A stretch of DNA of 64,000 nucleotides from positions 21,044,631-21,108,630 of the forward strand of contig OU015501.1 in the NCBI GenBank assembly GCA_907164885.2. The letters run 5' to 3'. Every line of letters begins with the position of its first letter. Position 1 is the stretch's first letter. Of this stretch, positions 1 to 10,695 are shown in pieces. Position numbers and translations under genes: made by a program. The notes beneath the pieces are model-generated. The model searched no databases and had not been told where the DNA came from. It saw nothing but the letters and a program-made list of their open reading frames with translations. The stretch is from Dolomedes plantarius (lineage: Eukaryota; Arthropoda; Arachnida; Araneae; Dolomedidae).

Positions 1-800
1 TTACTATTTTTATATTAACTTATTTCTAGATTTTGTATATAAGTCTGGGCAAATTTTATATATATCTATAAAACACAATCCCTGGGGTGAGACAGTCTTG
101 ACAGGCCGTTTAAGTAACATGCTGAATAATTCTCTAATCCTGTTCCGTTGCGCGTGGCTTTCTATCAAGGGTAGTTTGTACTGAGAGGATGAAGATCGAA
201 TACGAACCTGTGAAGAGCATCGTTGCTACGTGAATTGTGAGCGAAATACTACAAATATGTTATTGTTCAGTTAAAATTGTGCATTCAGCAACTGAAAGCT
301 GTTCATTACTTGGATTGTCACCGTGTTGTGGTAGTGTGCTTTTAGAATTATGCGTGCAGCAATTGAATGTCATTGAAACGCAGTAATCACACATCTCAAA
401 TATATGAGAATCCAGGAATATAGAAAGCATGGACGGGTATCCCTCTAATCTAAGCACTCGTCGGGATTATGAAAGAAACAATGCAATTATCTATGTGTAT
501 TTATTATTAAAAGTTCGGTGGAAAAGCCAGGGATAATTAAATTCCTTTCATTTTCTACCCTACGATAGCGAGCCATGGAGGTTTATAGGCTCAAAATGAG
601 CAATTAGCCAAACTTCTATAACACCACTAACCCAAGTTTTGATCTCCAATTATATTTTCCAATTCTCGATCATTTAAACTGTTGCTGTTGTTTCTAATGT
701 CCCCTGATCGTAAGTAATTCGAGACCAGGTCCATATAAGCTAGCGAGCTGAGGAGAGCGGCTCCGCTTTAGAATGGGTCGGAGTCCGATTGAGCCAGATG
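1..800. other. AT-rich DNA without recognisable gene
   Basis: No reading frame over about 65 codons and no recognisable protein. Composition is somewhat less AT-rich around 720-800. I see no inverted or tandem repeat of note until the SINE-tail-like motif that starts at 801. Confidence 0.6.
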
Positions 801-836
801 CCATCTCAATTGAACCTACAGTTAGAAGAAGGGAAC
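801..836 (+). repeat. SINE-tail or TIR-like motif, copy 1
   Basis: This 36-base stretch is a near match (about four differences) to the reverse complement of 2972-3007. Its last 18 bases differ at one position from the motif cagtttgaagaagggaac found at 1754. It is either the 3' end of an otherwise decayed SINE or one end of a DNA transposon; no tRNA-like boxes are clear just upstream. Helitron copy A begins about 80 bases downstream. Confidence 0.45.
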
Positions 837-917
837 AGGCTTCAAAAAACCGAAGTTCGTTTTTTTTTTTAGCCAAACTGTTATTTACATATAGACGCTG
901 TAAAATATTATGTGTTA

Positions 918-1679
918 TCTATATATATATATATACCAGTTCCGTAACTGACTGACATATGACGCACAAACCAAACCGCTGGACATAAAGGGCTGAAATT
1001 TTCCATGGCGATTCTTCTTATAGTGTAGGGGTGCACTAAGGGAGATTTTTGAAAAATTCTTCTTAAATTTTTTAAAATTAAAATTTTGAGCTGCTTTTGT
1101 AACATTCTTTAAAGTTTGCATTTAAAATAATAATCCGAGGGTTATAAAATTTATATCACGAGAAAGATCATAAAAATTCCTTTAAAATGAAATCTTTTTG
1201 AATCATTACCTCCATTTTCTGATATTTGGTGAATTTTTAAAGATTAATTTTTAGAATTTAATTTATTAAATGCTGATCACGAGGTTTCTTTTCTTTTAAT
1301 TTTGCGTCACGTGCATAACAACTAAATAGACAAAAAAAAATTCTTGCTAATGAGGCAGACGATTCGACATTATCCAGAAAAATACTAACATACAGTAAAA
1401 GAAATGGTCCTCAAACTGTACTATATTAACTGTACTTATTCTTTAGTATGTTCTGTTAGATTTAATTTGAATATTTTCTTCTACATTATTTTGTCTATAA
1501 AAATATCCGTCACGATTTTTTTATAATATATTTTTTCGTTTTTTTACACCAATTACATACATTGATTGTTGTATTTATTATAAATATATATATATACATA
1601 TTTTTGGCATTAATTGCATACATTGATCGTTGAATTTATTTTGAATGTACTCCGTAGCGAAGAACGGGTTTTCAGCTAG
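918..1679 (+). mobile_element. Non-autonomous Helitron, copy A
   Basis: The 5' end reads TCTATATATATAT followed by the hairpin-forming CAGTTCCGTAACTG and a short TGAC repeat. The 3' end reads CGGGTTTTCAGCTAG, with the CTAG terminus typical of Helitrons. It is flanked by A on the left and T on the right, as expected for insertion into an AT dinucleotide without a target duplication. It aligns along its length with the copies at 9027 and 39156, all in the same orientation. No Rep/helicase coding is present, so any movement depended on a partner element. It carries fewer TGAC units than copy B and a short internal TA tract near 1584. Confidence 0.85.
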
Positions 1680-1753
1680 TTTACATATAAGTTGTAAAAA
1701 AAGAAAACGAAAATCACTCACGTACTGGTGTAACCGCGCCTCGCAATATTTGT

Positions 1754-1801
1754 CAGTTTGAAGAAGGGAACATATCCCGGTTTCGTTTCCTTCTTCAAAC
1801 T
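1754..1801. repeat. Inverted pair of the cagtttgaagaagg motif
   Basis: The motif cagtttgaagaagggaac (1754-1771) is followed after about 13 bases by its inverted copy (1785-1801, one difference), giving a hairpin with 17-bp arms. The same motif recurs inverted at 2972-2989 and, diverged, at 2774-2791. The pair lies just before the DUF7869-like pseudogene and may mark the left end of the element that carried it. Confidence 0.6.
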
Positions 1802-1850
1802 ATTGATATCGTGCTTGGCCAGACTGTCGCTGTTGTCACGCTCTTTTACG

Positions 1851-2670
1851 GCTGAGGAAACTCTGCTATATGTGCCCTGCATACACGATATGAAAACAGA
1901 CTCTGCCAATTTCTACGTTTATCCTGAGTGAAAAGCTAAATGTTGACTCGACGAAGTTTGTAGCATGCTGTGGTTGAAAATTAAAAATATAGATCCCGAG
2001 GTTAAAGAGCTTCACGTTTTCAGTGACGCCTGCGGAGGTCAAAACCGCAACAACACTCTAGTGTGCTTTTTTCTTGCACTGAGTGATACTAGGCGATATA
2101 GAAAAATGTATCAGTATTTCCCTGTCCGAGGGCACTCATTCCTTCAAGGTGATCGTAATTTTGGGACTGCTAGAAGGAAAATCAGACGAATGGATAGAAT
2201 TTACACACCGCAAGAATACATTAATTTGATTCAATCCTCTATGAAGAAAGGATTCAATGTTACTCAATCTCCCCAGAAAGTATCCTAGACTTCAAGAACA
2301 GGTGGCCTAAGATCTACAAAAGAACGGGAAAGTCCCTGGAAAAGTCCAAATTTTCTATTTCCAAACACAGACAGTTAGAATACTCCTTACAGAAGGGTTT
2401 TCTAACAATATCTGAGTTCATTCATGGTTTGGTGGAGCACAAATTTTTGCTCAAAAGCTCAAACACAGAAATACCCCAGATTCCCACAGAAAAAGCTTAC
2501 AATGAAAAAATTCCAATACAAGACTCTCGTCTTGTATTGGAATCAAGGATGTTGGCAAGATAGTTATTCACATTCCACACGAGTATAAACCATTTTATGA
2601 AGAAGATTTGATGAGACCAACTACTGCAACCATTGCATATTATGATGATGGAAGTGATGATTTGTACTGA
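1851..2670 (+). pseudogene. DUF7869-like gene, broken
   Basis: Translation from about 1851 reads a continuous protein-like sequence including LLYVPCIHDMKTDSANFYV, then hits TGA stops at 1929 and 1944. It reopens in the same frame through LHVFSDACGGQNRNNTLVCF and FPVRGHSFLQGDRNFG, and continues to about 2560. The last segment, including KIVIHIPHEYKPFYEE, lies in another frame and stops at 2668. The SDACGGQNRN and PVRGHSFL motifs resemble, from memory, the widespread arthropod proteins annotated as DUF7869, often multi-copy and probably transposon-borne. The role is unknown; the acidic SDA/DRNFG residues could suit a nuclease fold, but that is conjecture. The N-terminal half is missing. The two stops and a frame change at the 2510-2543 hairpin mean no full protein can be made. 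Confidence 0.75.
2510..2543. repeat. 15-bp perfect hairpin inside pseudogene
   Basis: attccaatacaagac at 2510-2524 is followed by the loop tctc and its exact reverse complement at 2529-2543. The reading frame of the DUF7869-like gene changes across it: upstream codons read in one frame, while the C-terminal part that starts GIKDVGKIV at 2539 reads in another. Confidence 0.85.
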
Positions 2671-2971
2671 TTTTCATAATTTATTACAAAATTTTTACAA
2701 ATGTTTGCAAAATTTTTATATATAAAAATGTTTTTCAGATTTTAATTATTGATTTTTATGCCTATTTCATAATCAATTTGAAGAAAGGTACAAATCCATG
2801 GTTTTTTAGTACCGTATAGTTTATTTGGGGACAGTCCGACTGCCCTGTCCAAGGTATTGGAATAGTGGGTAAATGTAAAGAATCTTATATAAAATTTTTG
2901 AGAAGAAAAAATGATAAATAAGAAAAGTATGAAGTTTTTTTAAATTTTCTACAAAAACAATTTTTGAATTC
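2671..2971. other. Non-coding tract after pseudogene
   Basis: AT-rich sequence after the stop of the DUF7869-like remnant, perhaps its 3' untranslated region. It holds a diverged copy of the cagtttgaagaagg motif at 2774-2791 (plus orientation). No reading frame. Confidence 0.5.
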
Positions 2972-3210
2972 GTTCCCTTCTTCAAACTGCAGGTTCAATT
3001 TTGATGGAGCACCCCCCAGGGGTAACAGCTGGGGAGATCACACCCTCTACAACCCTCTCTGACCTCATAGAAGGACTCTTCGGTCTACAGATTTAACGTG
3101 TTCATATCCAGCCTAGACACGTAGGTATTTAATAGCGCTTGTCGGAATTCGATCCGAGCACTCTCAGCCGAACCGAAAGCCGACGCGCGACCACTAGGCT
3201 ACCTCGAGTC
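2972..3210 (-). repeat. tRNA-derived SINE
   Basis: On the minus strand it starts near 3209 with a box-A-like GGTAGCCTAGTGG (3191-3204). About 40 bases on comes a box-B-like GGATCGAATTCC (3143-3155), the spacing of a Pol III tRNA promoter. A body of about 140 bases follows and ends at 2972 with CAGTTTGAAGAAGGGAAC. The tRNA-like head plus unrelated body is the standard SINE layout. I saw no A-tail or clear target duplication. The 3' end is shared in inverted orientation with 801-836. Confidence 0.65.
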
Positions 3211-3359
3211 ACAATTATATTTCACCTTCATTCATATTCATTAAAAATTCACATCTGAAGCCTGAGTGAGAAATCACTTCTATTGGGGAATGACTCTAGC
3301 ATCCACTCTACCTCATTTCTCTCATTCTTTTTGTCCTTTTCTTTAAATACAACTCATTA

Positions 3360-3432
3360 GTCTGAGAATCGAACCAGGGGCCTTCTGCTGCCTGAATTGA
3401 TGGAGGACCATGGCACTACTAAGCCATGTCCT
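3360..3432 (-). repeat. tRNA-like SINE head fragment
   Basis: On the minus strand a box-A-like TGGCTTAGTAGTGCC (3411-3426) is followed by a box-B-like GGTTCGATTCTC (3364-3375). A cloverleaf with paired acceptor arms is not apparent, so this is read as a SINE head or tRNA pseudogene and not a working tRNA. Confidence 0.5.
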
Positions 3433-3454
3433 AATCTTCACTTAGCCTAATAAG

Positions 3455-3515
3455 TCCTTATGTAGCAAAAGTTGACTGTAGCGCTCTCAACAAAGTAATC
3501 AACCAATCTAATCTT
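3455..3515 (+). repeat. SINE 3'-end fragment
   Basis: The stretch tgtagcaaaagttgactgta and the following gcgctctcaac match the 3' body of the SINE at 10505 and the fragment at 12385. The tRNA-like head is absent in this orientation. Confidence 0.5.
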
Positions 3516-4537
3516 ATGTCATGAACACTTCTTGTTGTAGTACAGAATATTAAAATGTCAAGACATATTAAAACGGCCAAAAAATAATTTATTCATCCTT
3601 TTTAAAGAGGATGGTCTGAATTTCTTGAGATGCATTACTACAGGCATTTATAAAATCCTTCCATGGAAACATATCTTTTACGTTTTTCCTCAATGCAGAC
3701 AAAAATCGAGGCAATTCAATTTTTTTGAACATATTTCAAGGGCTCTCCGTACGCATACGGTTTTGAGTAACGTATACAATTTTTTTTTCTTTCAAAAACT
3801 TGTGTTCAATACCTCACGTTCTAGTTTGACATATTCGATGTCATACGAGTCTAAATCAAAACATTAAAAAACAAAATTGATCATAAAACTTTGAGATAAA
3901 TCTGTAAAAGCAAAATTACTACTTCATTCAAAACGACTATAGGCAAAAGTTTAAATAGTGGAGAAAAGAAAGTGGTGTAGATTTTATAACGAAAGAAACG
4001 TGAACTCATTTTAAGGATCATGTATTCTAAAGTATTGTAGACAAAAGTTGTCAAAGTTCTGAGATATAAATAGCTATCAAGAAAGTAAGAAAAAAAAGCC
4101 TCACTCAGAAAAGAGTAGTTGAAGATTACCTCTGAATAATAGTGTTGCGAAGTATTGTGGTTTTAATAATTTAACTGTGAAACTAAATTTCAGAATTAGA
4201 TTGAAAAAGTTCTGTTTCGATATTGAAAATATGTAAACTATTGACTGGTAATTAAGTTCAATGCGTAGAGCAACTTTCTACCAAAAAGATGACAAATAAA
4301 ATGTTAAAAATACAATTTGTTATTATAAAATATTTTTGTTAAGACACGAGACAACAGAGCAATCAAAGCTAAATTTTTTAAATGAAACCAGAGATAAGAA
4401 ATCCTTTTAAAACGATAAGTAAGAAAATATTACTGTTTATTTTGAACTTTTCTCCCTGGTTATATGATAAATTTCCAAAACTTGGAAGGAAAAATCAGGA
4501 AAAGTACATTTAAAAAATTCGATATTTTAAAAGTAAA
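3516..4537. other. AT-rich unique DNA
   Basis: No protein-like reading frame (the longest, 80 codons at 3625-3867, has no recognisable motif and many T runs). No repeat structure seen. Confidence 0.6.
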
Positions 4538-4539
4538 TA

Positions 4540-4572
4540 CACTCATGGACAAAAAAATTAGCGCACCAAGAA
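4540..4572. repeat. Tc1 terminal inverted repeat, left
   Basis: 33-bp end of the Tc1-like element next to a TA. It pairs with 5920-5952 with a single mismatch in the A-run. Confidence 0.95.
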
Positions 4573-4694
4573 GGAGTCGTCAAAATGAAACGAAATTTTA
4601 CATACGTAATGACTACTTTGATATAAGTAAATGATAAGAAAATCAAAGAAAAAGGATAATTTATTTCAGAGAAAAAGGCAAAAGAACGGAGGAG

Positions 4695-5720
4695 TTAATA
4701 CTCCGTTGTACCCCCTCTAGCGCGAAAGCACGATGCGATACGATCGGGCATTGAGTCATACAAGTTCTGTATGATGTCTTGAGACATTTCGTTCCATATT
4801 TGCTGTAACCTTGCCTCTAGTTCGTTCAAACTCGTGGGATGCCCAACTCGTCGTCCTAAATGAACCCAGATATGCTCGATTGGAGACAAATCTGGGGATC
4901 GGGCAGGCCAAGGAAGGGTAGTAACAGTGCGGAGACAGTCTTGTGACACCCTTGCCGTATGAGGCCGAGCATTGTCTTGTTGAAAAATGGCTCCTGGGAG
5001 CCGTTGCATGAGTGGCAACACATGTGGTTGCAGGATTTCATGAACATACCGCTGGGCTGTCATGGTGCCACGGAACAATACTAGGGGTGACCGTGTATTG
5101 TAGGCAATGGCACCCCATACCATCACACCAGCTGTGGGAGCGATGTGTCGCTGTACAGCAAAGGCAGGATTGAAGCGTTCACCACGGGCTCTCCACACAC
5201 GAACACGATTGTCATCACTGCCGAGATTGAATCTGGATTCATCGCTAAAGACGACCTGGTTCCATTCCGCTGCAGTCCAGTTTCCTCGTGCGCGGCAAAA
5301 CTCCAAACGGAGGCGTCGATGGGTGGGCGTCAAGGGCAGCACACGTAATGGGCGCCGCGATACCAACTGTCCTTCAGCCAGGCGCCTTCGTATGGTTCGA
5401 GACGACACAGAGGCCCCTAGTGAAGGTGCTATCAGTGCCTGGATGGCGACCGATGAAGCAGTTGGCTGTACGCGTGCATTTCTTACGATGTGGCGGTCTT
5501 GTCGACGACTGGTCTGTCGAGGGCGTCCTGAGCCTGGTCTTCGTGTACATGACATCTCTCGGGTCCACAGGTCCCAACACCTCCTCACAACACAATCAGA
5601 GCGGCCTAATTCACGAGCTACTCGCCTAGCTGACCACCCAGCTTCCATCATCCCGACGATTCTCCCCCTCTCAAACTGCGACAACTGCTTATATTGTCTT
5701 CGAACACGGCGTAATGGCAT
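4695..5720 (-). CDS. Tc1-like transposase, intact
   Basis: A 341-residue transposase that would bind the element ends in the nucleus and cut and paste the element at TA sites. Residues 10-50 and 75-115 look like the paired helix-turn-helix DNA-binding repeats of Tc1 proteins, with a GRPR AT-hook-like motif (66-69) between them. The DDE catalytic triad is visible: D160 in VVFSDESRF, D249 in FQQDNARPH and E282 in SPDLSPIEHIW. 32 residues separate the second D and the E, against 34 in classic Tc1, so it belongs to a DD32E-type variant. Length matches the family (about 340). The ATG at 5718-5720 is used because it gives a complete N-terminal domain; the stop at 4695-4697 lies about 120 bp inside the left repeat. 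The gene is more GC-rich than its surroundings. No frameshift or stop is seen, so it may be functional; activity is inferred. Confidence 0.95.
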   Translation of the reverse strand: MPLRRVRRQYKQLSQFERGRIVGMMEAGWSARRVARELGRSDCVVRRCWDLWTREMSCTRRPGSGRPRQTSRRQDRHIVRNARVQPTASSVAIQALIAPSLGASVSSRTIRRRLAEGQLVSRRPLRVLPLTPTHRRLRLEFCRARGNWTAAEWNQVVFSDESRFNLGSDDNRVRVWRARGERFNPAFAVQRHIAPTAGVMVWGAIAYNTRSPLVLFRGTMTAQRYVHEILQPHVLPLMQRLPGAIFQQDNARPHTARVSQDCLRTVTTLPWPARSPDLSPIEHIWVHLGRRVGHPTSLNELEARLQQIWNEMSQDIIQNLYDSMPDRIASCFRARGGTTEY

Positions 5721-5919
5721 GTCTATCTCAGCTCTTCCTTTGTAAATGATTCAGCACACTCAAACAAGCATTGGTTACCTGTTTTATACTCCACAGAGTA
5801 CGATGTTCAACGCCCTCTACCGGCTATACGTAATGCGCAATCACGCTGCTTTTCTAATCATTTGCATATCTCCCCGACATGTACCTTCATTGCAAGTTTC
5901 GTTATGATCCCGCAATTAT

Positions 5920-5952
5920 TTCTTGGTGCGCTAATTTTTATGTCCATGAGTG
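5920..5952. repeat. Tc1 terminal inverted repeat, right
   Basis: 33-bp partner of 4540-4572, next to the right TA at 5953-5954. Confidence 0.95.
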
Positions 5953-5954
5953 TA

Positions 5955-8900
5955 TAACCAGTAATTAGTAATAAAAATTAGCTATAACGAAAATTAGTTT
6001 ATAAAACATATGGTCAAGAATAACATTTTATTAATAGCTTGATATTTATTCCCAGGGAAGGTATGTTGACGGTCCAGTTTTTACTACAAGTGTAATCTCA
6101 TTTAAAGAAACGAGGCAGCTTATGACAATAATACAAACCTTTTATTACCATTTGTAGTTCTCTTCCTCACGTACCCTTGACGTTTAGAGAAAAAAAATCT
6201 ACGTACGGTTTCGAGGGATATCTCTGAATATGCTAGTCAAACTTTTCTTTTAACATAAAATTAGCCACATGCTGAGATGTAATTCGTCAACTCCTTAGCA
6301 GCCATGAATTTTTCTCCCGAACTTTCATTCAAATAAGATGTATGTTTTTCTTATACCTTTATCTAACCTTAATGTAAAAAAGATTACATGTTCTGATATA
6401 CACATAATTTTTTCCTATATTTATGATATATAACCTTTTGATAAATTGCGAATAAAATTTTAAAATGAAAGCAGTGATTAGAAATCAAATTACAACGATG
6501 AATAACTAAACATGGAATTTTATAGTACCTTTTCAGATTAATGTATAACGCATTAACATTCGATAAAAAATATCCAGAAGAAGTATATTTATATTGAAAA
6601 TGAATACTTTAGGATTCTTCGGTTCACAACTTTCCCTTAAAGCAATATTTGTTACTGTTATTATGCCTAAGATTAAAGTACGAGTATATAGCCTCGATAT
6701 CATCATTTCACTTAGATTCTTTCTTATTAGAAATATAAGAACAATTAAACACAAAATTTGTACTGAAACGTAACACACTCAGTAATAAAAACACGGTTTC
6801 ATGAATAATTTACATTAACTCAAAGTTCTTAAATTTCAACGTAAAAGTGCATCAACATATTTTCCAATTCTAACATTGTTGAATAGATACGATTAATTTT
6901 AATTTTTGCTTGAACATCTTTAGAAGCAAATATTTTATTAGAAATCAACAATTAACTGAATTTTTCTGTCTTTGGGGGAAACTGTTTGTTGTTCATTGAA
7001 TAAGATATTTATCACAGGCATTAAAAACTAGCTCTTTGAACATAAAATTCCTTGATGACCGGGAAGACATTTTAAGGTAAATTATATACTGTTTGTTGAG
7101 AGGCAAGAATTCAAATTTTGAAGGACTGAACCCCCATTAGAAACATCAGCATTAAATTTCACATTAAGTAAACGGGAAAAATTAAATCCGTAGAATTAAA
7201 TAAAGGATGAATTGAAGACCTGTTAGATATACGCTCTGGACATAAACTCTCATTACAGCAAACTATTGCTGTTTTTAACGACGATTCAATTTTATAGTTT
7301 ATTTATTTATTGAAACACCAGAATTAACAGCGTCGTAATGCGTATAAACACTTAAAGTAACTACACTTTAAGACACACTTTAAGAAACTACAAACGAGAA
7401 TATACAATATTTTTTTGTTTAGGAAATTATCCTGTGGAATCAGAAAAACTACTGAACCCTCATCACATAGAAATCTAACTTTAACATAGAGACAGATCGC
7501 TTTAGTTATCATACCTTAAGGGTAGTCAGTACTTTTAAGTTGCTAAGCAAGAAGAGAAAAATTAATTTTTCCTTTGGTTTCAAAGCTGTACCTCATTAAA
7601 AAAGGAAAATTTCAATCATGCTTTCTTTCATATTCTCTCTTTATTATCGAAGAAATAGAGGTTTTTTAACTATCCTACAAAATATTAATGAGTTTTTTAA
7701 TGATGAGCGTTTAATACTAAAATACTCGGTTTGCACTCTGATATCTAATTAAACATTAGTAATATTTCATCCTTATGATCAAATTACGTTATGTAATAAT
7801 CTTTTTAAACCAAAGTAATTTTTAAATTAAGCTTCAATTAAATAATATTAAGTAAAACATTTTCTTTCAAATATATGAAAAACTTTATAGATAACTTGAT
7901 GTATAAAAACTTTGTCTGATCAATATAATACTGGAAGAATAGGAATGGAAAATCTGTGTATATTTCTTTATCTTGTGCATGAGGTATAAAAGGGCAGTTT
8001 TTCAAGAAAATAGTATTGAAATTTTAAGTAAGGAAATGTTGTTTATTCTACTTGTTTTGTTTTGTTTTAAATTTTAGATTGCAAGCATTTTAGTAGAACT
8101 GTTTTAGTATGACTTGCTTAAAATCATGTAAAATAGTCTAAATTTTTATGTTTTAATTATTTTATTTCAACTTTTATGGGTGGTCGTTGTTTTTCTCTTT
8201 AGTTTGAAATACTTTAAACTACAAAATACAAAAAATGACCCTTATTCCCATTTATTTTAAATTTGAACTGATTAGCAAGAAGCTGATTAAAGATTTCATC
8301 AATCATAAACAATAAATAATAAACAAAAAGAATTCCTTATAATTACTTTTATACAATTATTCATTATTCGCATTCTTCCAGGGGAAAAATATAAAATGAT
8401 TAAAGCAACAGTCAAAGTTTAAGAACTTTGAAAATTTTCGTATTTTTAAGCATTAAAGAAATAACCTTTTCACTGCTTTACCTCAAACAGTACTTACTCT
8501 TTAAACCTAAGATAAATCGATTATCAACTGAATTCTTTCATCATTTCACAGTTCATTTACTGCCATAGATGATGAAAAAGATATTTCACGTTTTCTGCAG
8601 CTGAGGTAAATTTATATTTCGTTCAATTAGTGCAGAATATAAATTAATTTTCTGATTAACTATTATTATGCTTTTAAAAAATAATATCCCTTTTAAAAAT
8701 TGTTTTCAAAAAGGATTATATAGTAATTAGTTGGTATAAAACCACCAAGAGAAGAAACATAAATCCACATCGCAAAATTAATTAAAAGTAAATTTTTTCT
8801 TCAGTATTTGTTGTAATAATGGATTTTATAGTAACTATGCCGTAAATAAGCTTTTTTAAATGAACAAAAATGCTCACTGTCAGAGGATTTTCTTTATCAT

Positions 8901-9026
8901 GCTTTTAAGTTATCAGGCAATTTAAATGCATATCGGAAAATGTATTTCTATACTATTTGGAAAAGTATGCATGTGATTGTAAACAGTTCGATGAATATAT
9001 CAAAGATCTAAGATACTGCTGACTAA
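5955..9026. other. AT-rich unique DNA
   Basis: About 3 kb without a protein-like frame; the longest frames (6533-6778 and 7324-7512) show no known motif. No inverted or tandem repeats of note. Confidence 0.6.
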
Positions 9027-9802
9027 TCTATATATATAAAACAGTTCCGTAACTGACTGACTGACTGACAGATAACGCACAGACCAAACCGCTGGACCTA
9101 AAGGGCCGAAAATTTTGCGTGGCGATTCTTCTTATAGTGTAGGGGTGCACTAAGAGAGATTTTTGAAAAATTCTTCTTAGACTTTTTTAAATTAAATTTT
9201 TAAGCTGTTTTTGTAATATTCTTTAAAGTTTGCATTTAAAATAATAATCCAAGGGTTATAAAATTTATATCACAAGAAAGATCATAAAAAGTCCTTTAAA
9301 ATGAAATCTTTTTGGAATCTTTACTTCCATTGTCTGATTTTTGGGGAATTTTTAAAGATTCATTCTTAGAATTTAATTTATTAAATGCTGATCACGTAGT
9401 TTATTTCTTTTTGTGATACTTTAAACTAATTTTACATCACGTGCATAGCAACGAAATAGACAAAAATGTTTTTTTTTCTTGCTAATGCGGCAGACGATTG
9501 GACATTATCCAAAAATATATTAAAATACAGTAAAAGAAATGTTCCTCAAACTGTACTATATTCTTTAGTATGTTCTATTAGATTTATTTGAATATTTTCT
9601 TCTTCATTATTTTGTCAATAAAAACATCCGTTACGATTTTTTATAAATGTATTCTTTCGTTTTTCTTTACATCAATTGCATACATTGATATTATATATAT
9701 ATACATATATATATATAAATATATATTTGGCATTTATTGCATACATTGACCGTTTTATTTAATTTGAATGTACTCCATAGCGAAGTACGGGTTTTCAGCT
9801 AG
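9027..9802 (+). mobile_element. Non-autonomous Helitron, copy B
   Basis: The best preserved of three copies. It starts TCTATATATATAAAACAG after an A, followed by the CAGTTCCGTAACTG hairpin and four TGAC units. It ends CGGGTTTTCAGCTAG before a T. Just before the end, ccatagcgaagtacgg can form the short subterminal hairpin expected of Helitrons. A TA/CATA tract near 9690-9730 lies between two diverged direct repeats of a sequence containing ttgcatacattga. No coding capacity. Confidence 0.9.
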
Positions 9803-10504
9803 TATCTAATACTAATTTTTAAGTTTTATATTTTAGGAGGAGGATTACTTTTTGTAGGGTGTTAAACTATAATTTTTCTTCTATTTCTGCTTTTTTGTAG
9901 AATTCCTCGTTGAAAAATATTCAATTTTAGTACCATTTGAATAAAAATAAATATAAAGGATTCCAGATACACACCATATGTAAAGGGTTTAAATGTAAAA
10001 AAAAAAAAAAAAAACTTATCCAGTCCTTAAATTTTCACTGAATGTCACTCATTTCTGTTGGCGCAATTTAATAACAGATAAATTTGCGAATTTCATAGGA
10101 TGTACCATTTCATTATTCTTTGTTACCCTGAAAAGAGAACTATTTTCTTCAACTGGTGTTGTAAGTGTGCACATAACAGGAATATTCTTCGTTGACTGGA
10201 GCCCTATAAATATCCTCAGAAAACAGCGAGTTAAAAAAAAATCTTCTGTGTCCCTTGTAGCTGAAACAGAAATCGAACTACGTTTTTCAGAAACACTCTA
10301 ATCTTGTTTATAGATAATATGAATGTTTGAAAAAGGGTCGAAAGTACTTTAAATTGTTTTAGATCAGTGCATAAGAATCCTAAAACTTTTTTTCGGGGGA
10401 TTTTTTTTTCATGATAATTTAGTCACCAGCGCATACATAGGGTAAATAGATCTTATTTTTTAAACCGAATCATTCAAAAACAGTTAAGAAAAAGTTTTCA
10501 GATA
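9803..10504. other. AT-rich DNA with an A18 run
   Basis: No gene. An uninterrupted run of 18 A at 9997-10014 could be the tail of a decayed retroposon, but nothing recognisable precedes it. Confidence 0.5.
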
Positions 10505-10695
10505 TCACTGCATGATGATCCAATGGCTAAAACTTGCGCTTTCGGCACGAAAGTCTAAGGATTCGAGCACTGCTGTGTGCATGGATGATTGTGGCCGTTA
10601 GGAATCAGGTTTAAACTGTAGGTCCCGGTTTAGTTAGCCCTTGTGTAGCAAAATATAACCAAAGCTCTCAAACATCCAACTAATCAATAAGCTTT
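10505..10695 (+). repeat. tRNA-derived SINE
   Basis: The head has a box-A-like TGATCCAATGGCTAAAAC (from 10516) and a box-B-like AGGATTCGAGCAC (10558-10570) about 40 bases later, fitting a Pol III promoter. The body contains tttaaactgtaggtcccgg, shared with the SINE at 30527. It ends with gtgtagcaaaatataacc and aaagctctcaaac, shared with the fragments at 3455 and 12385. No clear tail repeat or target duplication. Confidence 0.7.

Larger units (their letters stand above)
4540..5952 (-). mobile_element. Complete Tc1-like transposon
   Basis: A 1413-bp element flanked by TA on both sides (4538-4539 and 5953-5954), the Tc1/mariner target duplication. Its ends are 33-bp inverted repeats (4540-4572 and 5920-5952) that start CACTCATGGACA and run through AGCGCACCAAGAA with one mismatch. 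A single uninterrupted transposase gene on the minus strand occupies most of the interior. Near-identical ends and an open gene point to recent insertion. Apart from the short non-coding flanks between each repeat and the gene, nothing else is inside. Confidence 0.95.

Noticed and set aside
1718..1909. 63-codon minus frame
   Set aside because: It is antisense to the DUF7869-like coding remnant.
5107..5745. 212-codon plus-strand frame and shorter neighbours
   Set aside because: They are antisense shadows of the GC-rich Tc1 transposase gene and have no domain of their own.
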